This document shows, in pieces, positions 7,864-15,715 of a stretch of 44,938 nucleotides of DNA. Numbering within the stretch: the first letter of the stretch is position 1; each line of letters begins with the position of its first letter. Location: positions 1-44,938 of the forward strand of contig JAFRVD010000026.1 of assembly GCA_017441825.1 (NCBI GenBank). Direction: 5' to 3'. The DNA is from Lachnospiraceae bacterium. Its GTDB lineage: Bacteria; Bacillota; Clostridia; Lachnospirales; Lachnospiraceae. Below the pieces are notes generated by a model. It saw only the letters and a program-made list of their open reading frames with translations. It had not been told where the DNA came from and did no database searches. A program made the translations under genes and the position numbers.

Positions 7864-8757
7864 ATGTCGTTCATTCTTGAAACAAAATCGATTACAAAAG
7901 TATATTTAAAGGGCATGCCGGTCCTTCGGGACGCCAGCATCCATGTGGAAAAGAAGAGTATCTACGGCATCATCGGGAAGCCGGGCGCCGGAAAATCCAC
8001 TCTGCTAAAGATCGTTTCAGGGATCATCCGGCCGGATTCCGGTGAAGTGCTTTTCCCGGGCGGGCGTCCGGGAATCGGTACACTCATAGATCTCCCCGGC
8101 ATCTATCCGAACCTGACAGCCGCGAATAATCTGGCCATCAAGCTCAAGGCGCTCGGCTGCTATTCGAAGGATAACCTTGAAGCGCTGATCGAACGCACCG
8201 GAATGGGCTACTGGAAGAACCTGAAGGTACGCGTTTTTTCGAAGAACATGCTGAAAAAGCTTGGGATCGCTCTTGCAGTTGCCGGAGACCCGGAGCTTAT
8301 TCTTCTGGACGAGCCGTTCCAGGACCTCGAAAAGCAGGAGGCTGAAGAAGCGAAGACCCTTATCCGGAATATGGCTGCCACCGGGAAGCATACGTTCATC
8401 CTGACGGCCCCGGTCCTCGAGTCCCTTTCGGGGCTTGCCGACCGGTTTGGGCTTCTGGAGAACGGTACAATTATCCGGGAGGACGCGGAGAACGGCCTTT
8501 CGAGCCATCTGCCCGGGCACATCGTCCTTCGGACGAACAACATCGAAGGGACGAAAGCGGTCCTGGACAGCCTCGGGATCTACGCGTACCAGACCAAGAA
8601 TGCGTACACGCTCCACGTGATGGAGCAGCTTGACCGCTCCAACGACATCATCGAGGCGCTGGTTTCCGCCGGCATCTCGGTCTACGAATGCGCCGTCGTT
8701 CGCGAAATGACGGACGAATTCTATTTTTCCGGCGGGACAGGAGGCGATGAAGCATGA
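7864..8757 (+). CDS. ABC transporter ATP-binding protein with degenerate signature motif
   Basis: 297 residues. The Walker A motif GKPGAGKST is at residues 38-46 and Walker B ELILLDEP near 144-151, so ATP binding is likely. The family most resembles bacitracin/lantibiotic-type (BcrA/LolD-like) exporters with an ABC-2 permease. Where LSxGxKQRLGIA is expected the protein has FSKNMLKKLGIA (near 124), and the switch-histidine position reads FILTAP with no His. Hydrolysis may therefore be weak or occur differently. The C-terminal 80 residues form a typical extra domain with no recognised motif. It overlaps the permease by 4 bp (ATGA at 8754) and forms a two-gene transporter. The substrate is unknown. 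Confidence 0.9.
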   Translation: MSFILETKSITKVYLKGMPVLRDASIHVEKKSIYGIIGKPGAGKSTLLKIVSGIIRPDSGEVLFPGGRPGIGTLIDLPGIYPNLTAANNLAIKLKALGCYSKDNLEALIERTGMGYWKNLKVRVFSKNMLKKLGIALAVAGDPELILLDEPFQDLEKQEAEEAKTLIRNMAATGKHTFILTAPVLESLSGLADRFGLLENGTIIREDAENGLSSHLPGHIVLRTNNIEGTKAVLDSLGIYAYQTKNAYTLHVMEQLDRSNDIIEALVSAGISVYECAVVREMTDEFYFSGGTGGDEA

Positions 8758-9617
8758 AAAACCTCATGAGTTCCTATCTTTACCGGTTCCTGAAGCAGCC
8801 GTCCACCTGGATCTTTATGGCCCTGACTGCCATAAACACCGCGATCGCATGCTTTTCTACGGGCGTCATGTTCGGTGACGCGCCGTGGGTCGCGGAGATC
8901 TTTACTGCCACGTCAGATCTGATGCAGCAGAACGGCGTCGATTTTTCGGGGATCGTGAACGTCCTTTCCGACGAAGTGCGGTCCATATATGATTATACCT
9001 CGTTCAGCATGCTTGCCGGGACGGGACTGTTTCTGAACCCGCCGGTCCTCATGGTATTCTTCATTACGGCCTATACGCTTCGGGAGAAGACCTACGGGTA
9101 CGCGAAAAACCTCCTGCCTTTGTTTTCGAGAAATAAGCTGGAGACAGCAAATCTCCTCATGATCCTTTTATACAGCGTATGTGTGACCCTGGTGAGCGCC
9201 GCCGTCTCTCTTTTAATGTACCGGGTATTCTTTGTGAATCCGTCGGGCGATGCGTCTTTCGGCAGGTTCCTGATGTTCCTCCTGATCGAAGCCGTGCTCA
9301 TCTTTGTCCTGGGCGTGTTCATCGAGATCCTTTCGGAGCTTTTCAGGAGGCCGTTTACGGGAGTGATCGTGTCGCTTCTGTACTTTACGCTTGGCTCCTC
9401 CTTTATCTATTCGATCCTGAATTCCCTGTTTTCCGGGATCTTCAGAAGGAACGTCACAGTACAGTCCGTGACGCCTTTCGGGTGCCTGTCTTCGTTCCTT
9501 TATTCGGACAGCGGGAGCTTTTTAAGGTGCGGGATCGTGGCGTTCATGTTCGCCGTCCTGTTCATCCTGATCAGGTTTTACGTCGTTAAAAACAAGATGC
9601 TGAAAGACACGATTTAA
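8754..9617 (+). CDS. ABC-2 type permease subunit
   Basis: 287 residues with about six hydrophobic helices: one near residues 16-40, then a long extracellular stretch between helices 1 and 2 (about 45-95), and five more from about 100 to 280. This layout matches ABC-2 exporter permeases. The start overlaps the ATPase stop as ATGA, so the two are translationally coupled and surely form one complex in the cytoplasmic membrane. The protein ends with a positively charged tail (YVVKNKMLKDTI). Nothing in the sequence identifies the cargo; the long outer segment between helices 1 and 2 is reminiscent of antimicrobial-peptide or sodium exporters but is not diagnostic. Confidence 0.85.
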   Translation: MKNLMSSYLYRFLKQPSTWIFMALTAINTAIACFSTGVMFGDAPWVAEIFTATSDLMQQNGVDFSGIVNVLSDEVRSIYDYTSFSMLAGTGLFLNPPVLMVFFITAYTLREKTYGYAKNLLPLFSRNKLETANLLMILLYSVCVTLVSAAVSLLMYRVFFVNPSGDASFGRFLMFLLIEAVLIFVLGVFIEILSELFRRPFTGVIVSLLYFTLGSSFIYSILNSLFSGIFRRNVTVQSVTPFGCLSSFLYSDSGSFLRCGIVAFMFAVLFILIRFYVVKNKMLKDTI

Positions 9618-9619
9618 TC

Positions 9620-9661
9620 TTGTATTGTGTTTTATTTTGTGTTATCATTTTTTCAAATGAT
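9620..9661 (+). promoter_or_regulatory. Candidate rsmD promoter with hairpin over the -10
   Basis: TTGTAT (9620-9625), 17 nt, TATCAT (9643-9648). The -35 is weak. The -10 is embedded in a 7-bp inverted repeat, ATCATTT-TTTC-AAATGAT (9644-9661), which could be an operator or a short 5' hairpin. Confidence 0.45.
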
Positions 9662-9691
9662 GATAATGAATCTGTACCGGAGGCAATGTGA

Positions 9692-10249
9692 GTGAGGGTC
9701 ATCGCAGGATCGGCCAGAAGTCTCCCTCTGAAGACTCCGTCCGGGCTTGAGGTTCGTCCCACCACGGACAGGATCAAGGAGACGCTTTTCAATATGCTTG
9801 CGCCGTATATTCCGGGCAGCCGCTTCCTGGATCTTTTTTCAGGGTCCGGCGCCATCGGGATCGAAGCGCTCAGCAGAGGAGCAGCTTCCGCAGTCTTTGT
9901 GGAAAAGGATCCTCGTGCGCTGTCCTGCATACGTGAAAACCTGGCGTTTACACATCTCTCGGACAGAGGAGAGGTCATCGCTGCCGATGTTTTTGACGCA
10001 CTGAGGAAGCTTTCGTCTTTTCCCGGCGAACCCTTTACGGTGGTCTTCATGGACCCTCCGTACAGGAAGGATCTCGAAAAGGACGTGCTTCTTTCAATGA
10101 AGGACCTTCCGTATGTCACACGCGACACGGTCTTTATTGCAGAGGCGGCGCTGGATACAGATCTTTCGTGGATCCCGGATTCCGGGTACTTCCTCATGAA
10201 GCAGAAGAAGTATAAGACCAACCAGCATCTCTGGCTCAGAAAGAATTGA
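9692..10249 (+). CDS. rsmD: 16S rRNA (guanine966-N2)-methyltransferase
   Basis: 185 residues starting at GTG 9692, with GGAGG (9679-9683) 8 nt upstream. The N-terminus MRVIAGSARSLPLKTPSG, the KETLFNML box, the SAM-binding loop LDLFSGSGAIGIEALSRGA (about residues 46-64) and the catalytic MDPPYRKDL (about 119) are all classical RsmD. The enzyme methylates G966 of 16S rRNA in the 30S subunit. coaD follows 7 bp downstream, the standard rsmD-coaD pair of Firmicutes. The GTG start is preferred because no better ATG lies upstream in frame and the spacing is ideal. Confidence 0.96.
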   Translation: MRVIAGSARSLPLKTPSGLEVRPTTDRIKETLFNMLAPYIPGSRFLDLFSGSGAIGIEALSRGAASAVFVEKDPRALSCIRENLAFTHLSDRGEVIAADVFDALRKLSSFPGEPFTVVFMDPPYRKDLEKDVLLSMKDLPYVTRDTVFIAEAALDTDLSWIPDSGYFLMKQKKYKTNQHLWLRKN

Positions 10250-10256
10250 GTGAATT

Positions 10257-10742
10257 ATGGCAAATGCAATCTATCCGGGATCGTTCGATCCCATCACATA
10301 CGGCCATATCGACATCATCCGGCGTGCAAGCAAGGCTGTGGACAGACTGGTCATCGGCGTATTGAACAATACCTCGAAGACCCCGCTGTTTTCATCGGAA
10401 GAGCGTGTGGAATTCATCCGGGAGGCCGTGAAGGACATCCCGAACGTTGCCGTTGAAGCTTTTTCAGGATTATCCGTGGATTTTGCAAAAGCAATGGACG
10501 CGAGCATCATCGTCCGGGGCCTGCGCGCCGTCACGGATTTCGAGTATGAGCTTCAGCTTTCTCAGACGAACCGTAAGATCGCGCCGGAAATCGATACGGT
10601 CTTCTATACGACCAGTCTGCAGTATGCGTATCTCTCCTCAAGCATCGTCAAGGAGGTGGCGCTTTTCGACGGTGATATTTCCGAATTTGTACCGGAATTT
10701 CTCGTTTCAAAGATCAAGGACAAGATCCATCAGAAGAAATGA
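10257..10742 (+). CDS. coaD: Pantetheine-phosphate adenylyltransferase (PPAT)
   Basis: 161 residues, the normal length. The N-terminus has [16 protein letters not shown] with the TxGH nucleotidyltransferase motif at residues 14-17; the middle has [15 protein letters not shown] and the C-terminal half [11 protein letters not shown], the ISSS-like motif of this family. CoaD joins ATP and 4'-phosphopantetheine to make dephospho-CoA, the penultimate step of CoA synthesis. It lies between rsmD and a coiled-coil gene in what appears to be one transcription unit closed by the terminator at 11398-11438. Confidence 0.97.
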   Translation: MANAIYPGSFDPITYGHIDIIRRASKAVDRLVIGVLNNTSKTPLFSSEERVEFIREAVKDIPNVAVEAFSGLSVDFAKAMDASIIVRGLRAVTDFEYELQLSQTNRKIAPEIDTVFYTTSLQYAYLSSSIVKEVALFDGDISEFVPEFLVSKIKDKIHQKK

Positions 10743-10760
10743 TTATCAGGAGGCAAGTTT

Positions 10761-11393
10761 ATGAACAGTCGCATTGAACAGATCATCGGGGATATCGAAG
10801 AGTATATCGACGGTTGCAAGATGCAGGCATTTTCCAGCACGAAGATCATCGTGGACAAGCCGCAGCTTGAAGAATTCCTGGCTGAGCTTCATCAGTATAC
10901 GCCGGAAGAGGTGAAGAAATACCAGCGTATCCTGAACAACAGGGACAAGATCCTTGCGGAGGCCAGAAAGAAGGCTCAGGAAACTGAGGACAAGGCTCAG
11001 GCATATGCGGATCATCTTGTGAGCGAGACCCAGATCACCAAAATGGCGAATGAGCGTGCTCAGGAGATCCTGAACGAAGCAGGGCAGCAGGCCCGGGAGC
11101 TTCTGGACAGTGCGCGTGATGAAGCGGAAGCCATCCGTGAAGGCGCCCTGTCTTATACCTATGACAGACTGGTCAGCATTCAGTCCATCCTGAACGGGAC
11201 CATAGACGACACCCAGAACAGACTTTCCTCCCTGCTTTCTTCTCTGACGGAGCATCAGCGCATTGTTGAGACAAACCTGATGGAGCTCAACGGTTCGGCA
11301 GCAGCTCCTGAAGCCGATATCACGGATAACGCCGGAGCTTATTTTGAAGCAGACCGAATCCCATCCTTTGACGACGAAGAAGAGGATGACTGA
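10761..11393 (+). CDS. Coiled-coil protein (DivIVA/V-ATPase subunit-like), unknown role
   Basis: 210 residues. The N-terminal 40 residues are mixed, then a long charged coiled coil (about residues 45-150) is rich in Ala/Glu/Lys with ARKKAQETEDKAQAYADHL and ANERAQEILNEAGQQARELLDSARDEAEAI. This type of heptad pattern is why relatives are often labelled 'ATPase' or V-ATPase subunit H-like. The C-terminal 50 residues become acidic (PSFDDEEEDD). No membrane helix or enzyme motif is present. Similar genes follow coaD in many Lachnospiraceae, so it is probably conserved there. It could be a scaffold or cell-division-associated protein, but that is only a guess. An AGGAGG site precedes the ATG. Confidence 0.8.
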   Translation: MNSRIEQIIGDIEEYIDGCKMQAFSSTKIIVDKPQLEEFLAELHQYTPEEVKKYQRILNNRDKILAEARKKAQETEDKAQAYADHLVSETQITKMANERAQEILNEAGQQARELLDSARDEAEAIREGALSYTYDRLVSIQSILNGTIDDTQNRLSSLLSSLTEHQRIVETNLMELNGSAAAPEADITDNAGAYFEADRIPSFDDEEEDD

Positions 11394-11397
11394 CACT

Positions 11398-11438
11398 CCT
11401 TTAGAAAATCCCGCCGGACGGCGGGATTTTTCTAAAGG
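11398..11438. terminator. Strong, nearly symmetric rho-independent terminator
   Basis: CTTTAGAAAATCCCGCC (from 11399) pairs with GGCGGGATTTTTCTAAAG (11420-11437) around a short GGAC loop region. The A- and T-rich flanks make it able to work in both directions. It closes the rsmD-coaD-coiled-coil unit. Confidence 0.92.
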
Positions 11439-11469
11439 GCTCCTATGAGCACGCAGGAATACTTTTTTC

Positions 11470-12846
11470 ATGATGATCCATCTTCCGGAAACCTACCTGA
11501 GCCGCATGAAGGCGCTTCTTTCGGATGATTTTCAGGCGTACAGGGAAAGCTTTGACGAACCGCGCACGTTCGGACTCCGCGCGAATACGCGGAAGATCAC
11601 TCCCGGAGAGCTTGAAGCCCGTCTTCCTTTTACGCTTGAAAAAGTCCCCTGGACTGAAAACGGCTTTTATTATGACGGGTCGGAGAAGCCCTCCCGCCAT
11701 CCATACTATTTTGCAGGACTTTATTATCTTCAGGAGCCGTCTGCCATGACGCCGGCGGCCGTCCTTCCCGTGGATCCGGGCGACCGGGTCCTGGATCTGT
11801 GCGCAGCCCCCGGCGGGAAAAGCACCGAGCTTTTTACAAAGCTTCAGGGGAACGGCATCCTTTTTTCCAACGATATCAGCAATTCGAGGGCCCAGGCTCT
11901 TTTAAAGAACCTGGAGCTTTTTGGCGCGGACCGGTGTGTCATCATGAGTGAGGACCCGGTCCGTCTTTCCGCGCGCTTCCCCGGGTATTTCGACAAAATT
12001 CTGATAGATGCACCGTGCTCCGGAGAGGGCATGTTCCGGAAGGAGCCTTCCGTTGTGAACGCCTGGGTCGAGCACGGGAACGCGTTCTATGTGAGTCTCC
12101 AGAAGAAGATCGTCGCAGAAGCCTTGAAAATGCTGGCGCCGGGCGGGCTTCTCCTGTATTCGACGTGCACGTTCTCCCCGGAGGAGGATGAAAACATCGT
12201 GCTGTTCATGAAGTCGCTGTGCCCGGGACTGACCGTTATGGAGCCCTCTTTATATGCTCCGGGATTCGCACACGGCATGCCGGAATTTGCGGAATCTCCT
12301 GATCCGGAGCTCACTCGCTGCATCCGCCTGTTCCCTCATAAGATCCGCGGGGAGGGGCACTTTATCGCACTTTTGAAAAAGCCCGGCGAACGGGAAAGAA
12401 ATGCCGCTGCGGCACCGGAAAAAGACGCTGTGATTCCGAAAGAAGCTGCAGAATTCCTGTCACACGTCACTCTTCCCCGGGAAGGCTTCCATATTGAGCT
12501 TCGGAATGATAAGCTTTCGCTGGTTCCTGACGGCCTTCCGGATCTCAGGGGGCTTCGCGTGATGCGGGCGGGGCTTTTCCTGGGCGAAGTCCGTCCGAAC
12601 CGCTTTGAGCCCTCCCAGGCTCTCGCGATGACCCTCTCAAAGGACACCTATGAGCCTGTGCTGGATCTTCCTTCAGACGACCCACGGGTCCTCCGGTATC
12701 TGAAGGGAGAGACCCTCGATATTTCCGACCATCCGGAGCTTTCAGGCATGGTACTCATTATGACGGACGGTTTTCCGCTGGGGTTCGGAAAGGCCCGTGC
12801 AGGGTCTTTAAAAAACCATTACCTGAAGGGCTGGCGGTACCAGTGA
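11470..12846 (+). CDS. RsmF/NOP2-family RNA (cytosine-5) methyltransferase
   Basis: 458 residues. The N-terminal region (YLQEPSAMTPAAVLPVDPGDRVLDLCAAPGGKST) ends in the SAM-binding loop DLCAAPGGKS near 110. The two catalytic cysteines are in DAPCSGEGMFRKEP (about 179) and YSTCTFSPEEDE (about 229). These are the defining motifs of NOL1/NOP2/Sun m5C methyltransferases. After residue 300 comes the RsmF-type second domain and a C-terminal PUA-like segment (LRVMRAGLFLGEV ... MTDGFPLGFGKA). It probably methylates 16S rRNA. Two adjacent ATGs exist (11470, 11473); the first has the better spacing from AGGA at 11455. It lies alone between two terminator/promoter boundaries. Confidence 0.92.
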   Translation: MMIHLPETYLSRMKALLSDDFQAYRESFDEPRTFGLRANTRKITPGELEARLPFTLEKVPWTENGFYYDGSEKPSRHPYYFAGLYYLQEPSAMTPAAVLPVDPGDRVLDLCAAPGGKSTELFTKLQGNGILFSNDISNSRAQALLKNLELFGADRCVIMSEDPVRLSARFPGYFDKILIDAPCSGEGMFRKEPSVVNAWVEHGNAFYVSLQKKIVAEALKMLAPGGLLLYSTCTFSPEEDENIVLFMKSLCPGLTVMEPSLYAPGFAHGMPEFAESPDPELTRCIRLFPHKIRGEGHFIALLKKPGERERNAAAAPEKDAVIPKEAAEFLSHVTLPREGFHIELRNDKLSLVPDGLPDLRGLRVMRAGLFLGEVRPNRFEPSQALAMTLSKDTYEPVLDLPSDDPRVLRYLKGETLDISDHPELSGMVLIMTDGFPLGFGKARAGSLKNHYLKGWRYQ

Positions 12847-12870
12847 AGCCCTCCGGATAAGTGAAAAGAT

Positions 12871-12900
12871 TTGACAATCATACGCGTTTTGGGCTATAAT
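12871..12900 (+). promoter_or_regulatory. Sigma-A promoter of the gmk operon
   Basis: Perfect TTGACA (12871-12876) and perfect TATAAT (12895-12900) with an 18-nt spacer. It lies 28 nt before the gmk ATG and drives the long run gmk-rpoZ-rimO-pgsA and perhaps beyond to gerW. Confidence 0.93.
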
Positions 12901-12928
12901 AATTAGACTCGGATAAAAGGAGTTTTTT

Positions 12929-13558
12929 ATGGATAAAAAAGGTATCCTGATCGTGATCTCGGGCTTTTCCGGCGTAGGAAAAGGGACTCTCGTCAAAGAG
13001 CTTCTCACGCGGTACCCGGACGAATACGCTCTCAGTATTTCCGCAACCTCGCGGGCGCCGCGGGAGAATGAGGAGGAAGGCCGGGAGTACTTCTTCAAAA
13101 GCCGCGAAGAATTCCTCGAAATGATCGATGCGGGCCGGCTTCTCGAGCACGCGGAGTATAACGGGAATTTCTACGGGACGCCCAAGGACTACGTGCTTTC
13201 ACAGATGAACGAGGGAAAGAACGTGATCCTGGAGATCGAGGTCCAGGGAGGGCTTCAGGTCCGGAAGCAGTTCCCGGAATCCATGCTTTTATACATCGTC
13301 CCGCCGGACGCGAAGGAGCTTCTCCGCAGGCTTGTGACCCGGGGGACCGAGACGCTGGACGTCATCAAAGAACGCATGGAGCGGTCGCTTCAGGAAACCG
13401 ACTATATCTGTTATTACGACCGTGTGCTTGTCAACGATGACTTCGAGACCTGCCTCAGTGAGCTTCGCAGAACGATTCTGGAAGAGCAGAGCAGGATCGA
13501 CGGCATCCATCACTATATAGAGAAGATCCGGACCGAGCTCCGGAATCTTGAATTCTGA
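12929..13558 (+). CDS. gmk: Guanylate kinase
   Basis: 209 residues. P-loop SGFSGVGKGTL at residues 11-21, then SISATSRAPRENEEEGREYFF, the GMP-binding block, and LLEHAEYNGNFYGTPKDYV. The enzyme phosphorylates GMP to GDP in purine nucleotide synthesis. AAAAGGAG (about 12915-12922) is correctly spaced from ATG 12929. rpoZ begins 11 bp after the stop; gmk-rpoZ is a conserved pair in Bacillota. Confidence 0.97.
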   Translation: MDKKGILIVISGFSGVGKGTLVKELLTRYPDEYALSISATSRAPRENEEEGREYFFKSREEFLEMIDAGRLLEHAEYNGNFYGTPKDYVLSQMNEGKNVILEIEVQGGLQVRKQFPESMLLYIVPPDAKELLRRLVTRGTETLDVIKERMERSLQETDYICYYDRVLVNDDFETCLSELRRTILEEQSRIDGIHHYIEKIRTELRNLEF

Positions 13559-13569
13559 AAGGGGTAACT

Positions 13570-13854
13570 ATGCTGCATCCTTCATACAAGGAAATGATCG
13601 AAAAGATGAATGAGACCAGGAACGAGGGCGATCTCCCGATCCAGAGCCGGTATTCGCTGGTTATTGCCGCCGCAAAGCGCGCGCGCCAGATCAACTCCGG
13701 CTCCGAGCCGCTTGTTGAGACCGAGAGCAAGGAAAAGAACCTGTCCATGGCAGTCGATGAGCTGTTTGCGGGCAAGGTGCATATCATCGAGGACAGGGAC
13801 AAAGAGGCTTCCGATGAGCCGCTCCCGGAAACGGATGACCCGGAAGAATTCTGA
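13570..13854 (+). CDS. rpoZ: DNA-directed RNA polymerase omega subunit
   Basis: 94 residues. MLHPSYKEMIEKMNE is followed by the RPB6/omega core RYSLVIAAAKRARQI and KNLSMAVDELFAGKV. Omega helps fold and retain the beta-prime subunit in RNA polymerase. The C-terminal third (IIEDRDKEASDEPLPETDDPEEF) is an acidic extension, common in this group. It begins 11 bp after gmk with GAAAGGGG upstream, and shares one base with rimO (TGATG at 13852-13856). Confidence 0.93.
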   Translation: MLHPSYKEMIEKMNETRNEGDLPIQSRYSLVIAAAKRARQINSGSEPLVETESKEKNLSMAVDELFAGKVHIIEDRDKEASDEPLPETDDPEEF

Positions 13855-15179
13855 TGAAGATTTTTTTTGACACCTTGGGCTGTGACAAGAATCTCTCTGA
13901 TTCCGAGCACATGCTCCGGCTCCTCTACGAGGACGGCTTTCAGTTTACGGACGATGAAGAGGATGCGGACATCGCGGTAGTGAACACCTGCTGCTTCATA
14001 AACGACGCAAAGAAGGAGAGCATAGACGAGATCCTCCGCCTCGGGAAGCTGAAGGAAAACGGGAAGCTGAAGCTTTTAGTAGCGACCGGATGCCTTTCCG
14101 AACGGTTCCGCGATTCGTTCCTTTCGCTCCTTCCGGAGGTGGACTGCATCCTTGGCGTGACAGCGTGGGACAGGATCTCAGAAGTGATCCGGGACGCGCT
14201 TCGCGACGGCGAAAAACATGAAGAGTTCAGTGACAAGAACCGGCTGGTCGCGCCTGAAGGACGGATCCTGACGGGCGGCGGGTACTATGCATATTTAAAG
14301 ATCGCTGAAGGCTGCAATAAACGCTGTACCTACTGCGTGATCCCCGGTGTCCGCGGAAATTACCGGTCCGTGCCCATGGAATCACTTCTCGCTGAAGCGA
14401 AGACCCTTATAGATAACGGCGTCAGGGAGCTCATCCTGGTCGCGCAGGAAACTACGCTGTACGGGTCAGACCTTTACGGAAAAAAGATGCTGCCTGAGCT
14501 TCTTTATAAGCTCAGTGAACTTGAAGGCCTTGAATGGATCCGCATTCTTTATGCGTATCCCGAGGAGATCACCGATGAACTCATCGAAGCCATCCGGGAC
14601 CTCCCGAAGGTCGTCCACTATCTGGACATGCCTGTCCAGCATGCGTCTGACAGTGTCCTGAAAAGAATGGGGCGGCGCACAACCAGGGCCGAGCTCACTG
14701 CCGTGATCGAAAAGCTCCGGAAGGAGATCCCGGACATTACACTCCGGACTACGCTGATCTCAGGCTTCCCGGGCGAGACCGAGGAGGATCACGAAGAGCT
14801 TCTTCAGTTCATAAGAGACGTCCGGTTCGACCGCCTGGGCGTTTTCGCATATTCCCGCGAGGAAGGCACTCCCGCTTCCTCCATGGACGGACAGATCCCC
14901 GCGAGGATCAAGGAAAAAAGAAGAAACGCCTGCATGAAGCTCCAGCAGGAGATCGCCTTTCATAAGGCAGAGACGCTTACCGGGCAGATCCTTACCGTAA
15001 TGATCGAAGGATATCTTCCGGATGAAGGCGTATATGCAGGCAGGACCTATATGGATGCTCCTGAAGTGGACGGGATGATCTTTATTCGTTCCTTCCGTGA
15101 GCTTATGTCCGGGGACTTTGTCCGCGTATACGTGGACGGGACTTCCGGCTACGATCTTACCGGAGAGGTACTGGAATGA
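13854..15179 (+). CDS. rimO: Ribosomal protein S12 methylthiotransferase
   Basis: 441 residues. The N-terminal methylthiotransferase domain has its cluster-binding cysteines in DTLGCDKNLSDSE (C10), VVNTCCFINDAKKES and VATGCLS; the radical-SAM cluster motif CNKRCTYC is near 154-161, followed by IPGVRGNYRS and LVAQETTLYG; a C-terminal TRAM domain ends the protein. The DTLGCxKNxxDSE variant is diagnostic of RimO rather than MiaB. It adds a methylthio group to an aspartate of ribosomal protein S12. It overlaps rpoZ by one base and pgsA by four, so it is embedded in the gmk operon. Confidence 0.96.
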   Translation: MKIFFDTLGCDKNLSDSEHMLRLLYEDGFQFTDDEEDADIAVVNTCCFINDAKKESIDEILRLGKLKENGKLKLLVATGCLSERFRDSFLSLLPEVDCILGVTAWDRISEVIRDALRDGEKHEEFSDKNRLVAPEGRILTGGGYYAYLKIAEGCNKRCTYCVIPGVRGNYRSVPMESLLAEAKTLIDNGVRELILVAQETTLYGSDLYGKKMLPELLYKLSELEGLEWIRILYAYPEEITDELIEAIRDLPKVVHYLDMPVQHASDSVLKRMGRRTTRAELTAVIEKLRKEIPDITLRTTLISGFPGETEEDHEELLQFIRDVRFDRLGVFAYSREEGTPASSMDGQIPARIKEKRRNACMKLQQEIAFHKAETLTGQILTVMIEGYLPDEGVYAGRTYMDAPEVDGMIFIRSFRELMSGDFVRVYVDGTSGYDLTGEVLE

Positions 15180-15712
15180 ATCTTCCGAACAGGATCACCG
15201 TTGCACGTATCTGCATGGTGCCGGTGTTTGTCGTATTACTGCTGATCTCACCAACCTATCCTGTGTGCCGATGGATCTCGCTTCTCGTATTCATCGTCGC
15301 GAGCCTGACCGACTTTGTGGACGGCAGGATCGCGCGGAGCCGCGGCCTGGTCACAAATTTCGGCAAATTCATGGATCCGCTTGCAGACAAGCTTCTGGTG
15401 TGCTCCGCACTTATTGCGCTCATTCCGCTCAAGCTCATCCCGGCCTGGGTGGTCCTGATCTCAGTAGCCCGCGAGTTCGTCATTTCCGGCTTCCGTCTGG
15501 TGGCCGCTGAAAAGGGCATCGTGCTTGCCGCAAGCAAGCTCGCGAAAGCCAAGACGGCGGTGCAGATGGTCATGATCATCGTCCTCATTGCGGATTTTCC
15601 GTTCCTGAAGATCCCGGGACAGATCCTGATCTATGCCTCGCTCGTTCTGACCATCGCATCTCTCACGGAATATCTCATGAAAAACGCGCATATCCTGAAA
15701 GGTGAAATGTAA
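15176..15712 (+). CDS. pgsA: CDP-diacylglycerol-glycerol-3-phosphate 3-phosphatidyltransferase
   Basis: 178 residues, membrane protein with about five helices. It starts MNLPNRITVARICMVPVFV and carries the exact CDP-alcohol phosphotransferase motif: DG-x2-AR-x8-G-x3-D-x3-D, seen as DGRIARSR then GKFMDPLADK at about residues 48-71. It makes phosphatidylglycerol phosphate, the first committed step to phosphatidylglycerol and cardiolipin. The start overlaps the rimO stop as ATGA. Confidence 0.96.
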   Translation: MNLPNRITVARICMVPVFVVLLLISPTYPVCRWISLLVFIVASLTDFVDGRIARSRGLVTNFGKFMDPLADKLLVCSALIALIPLKLIPAWVVLISVAREFVISGFRLVAAEKGIVLAASKLAKAKTAVQMVMIIVLIADFPFLKIPGQILIYASLVLTIASLTEYLMKNAHILKGEM

Positions 15713-15715
15713 ACG

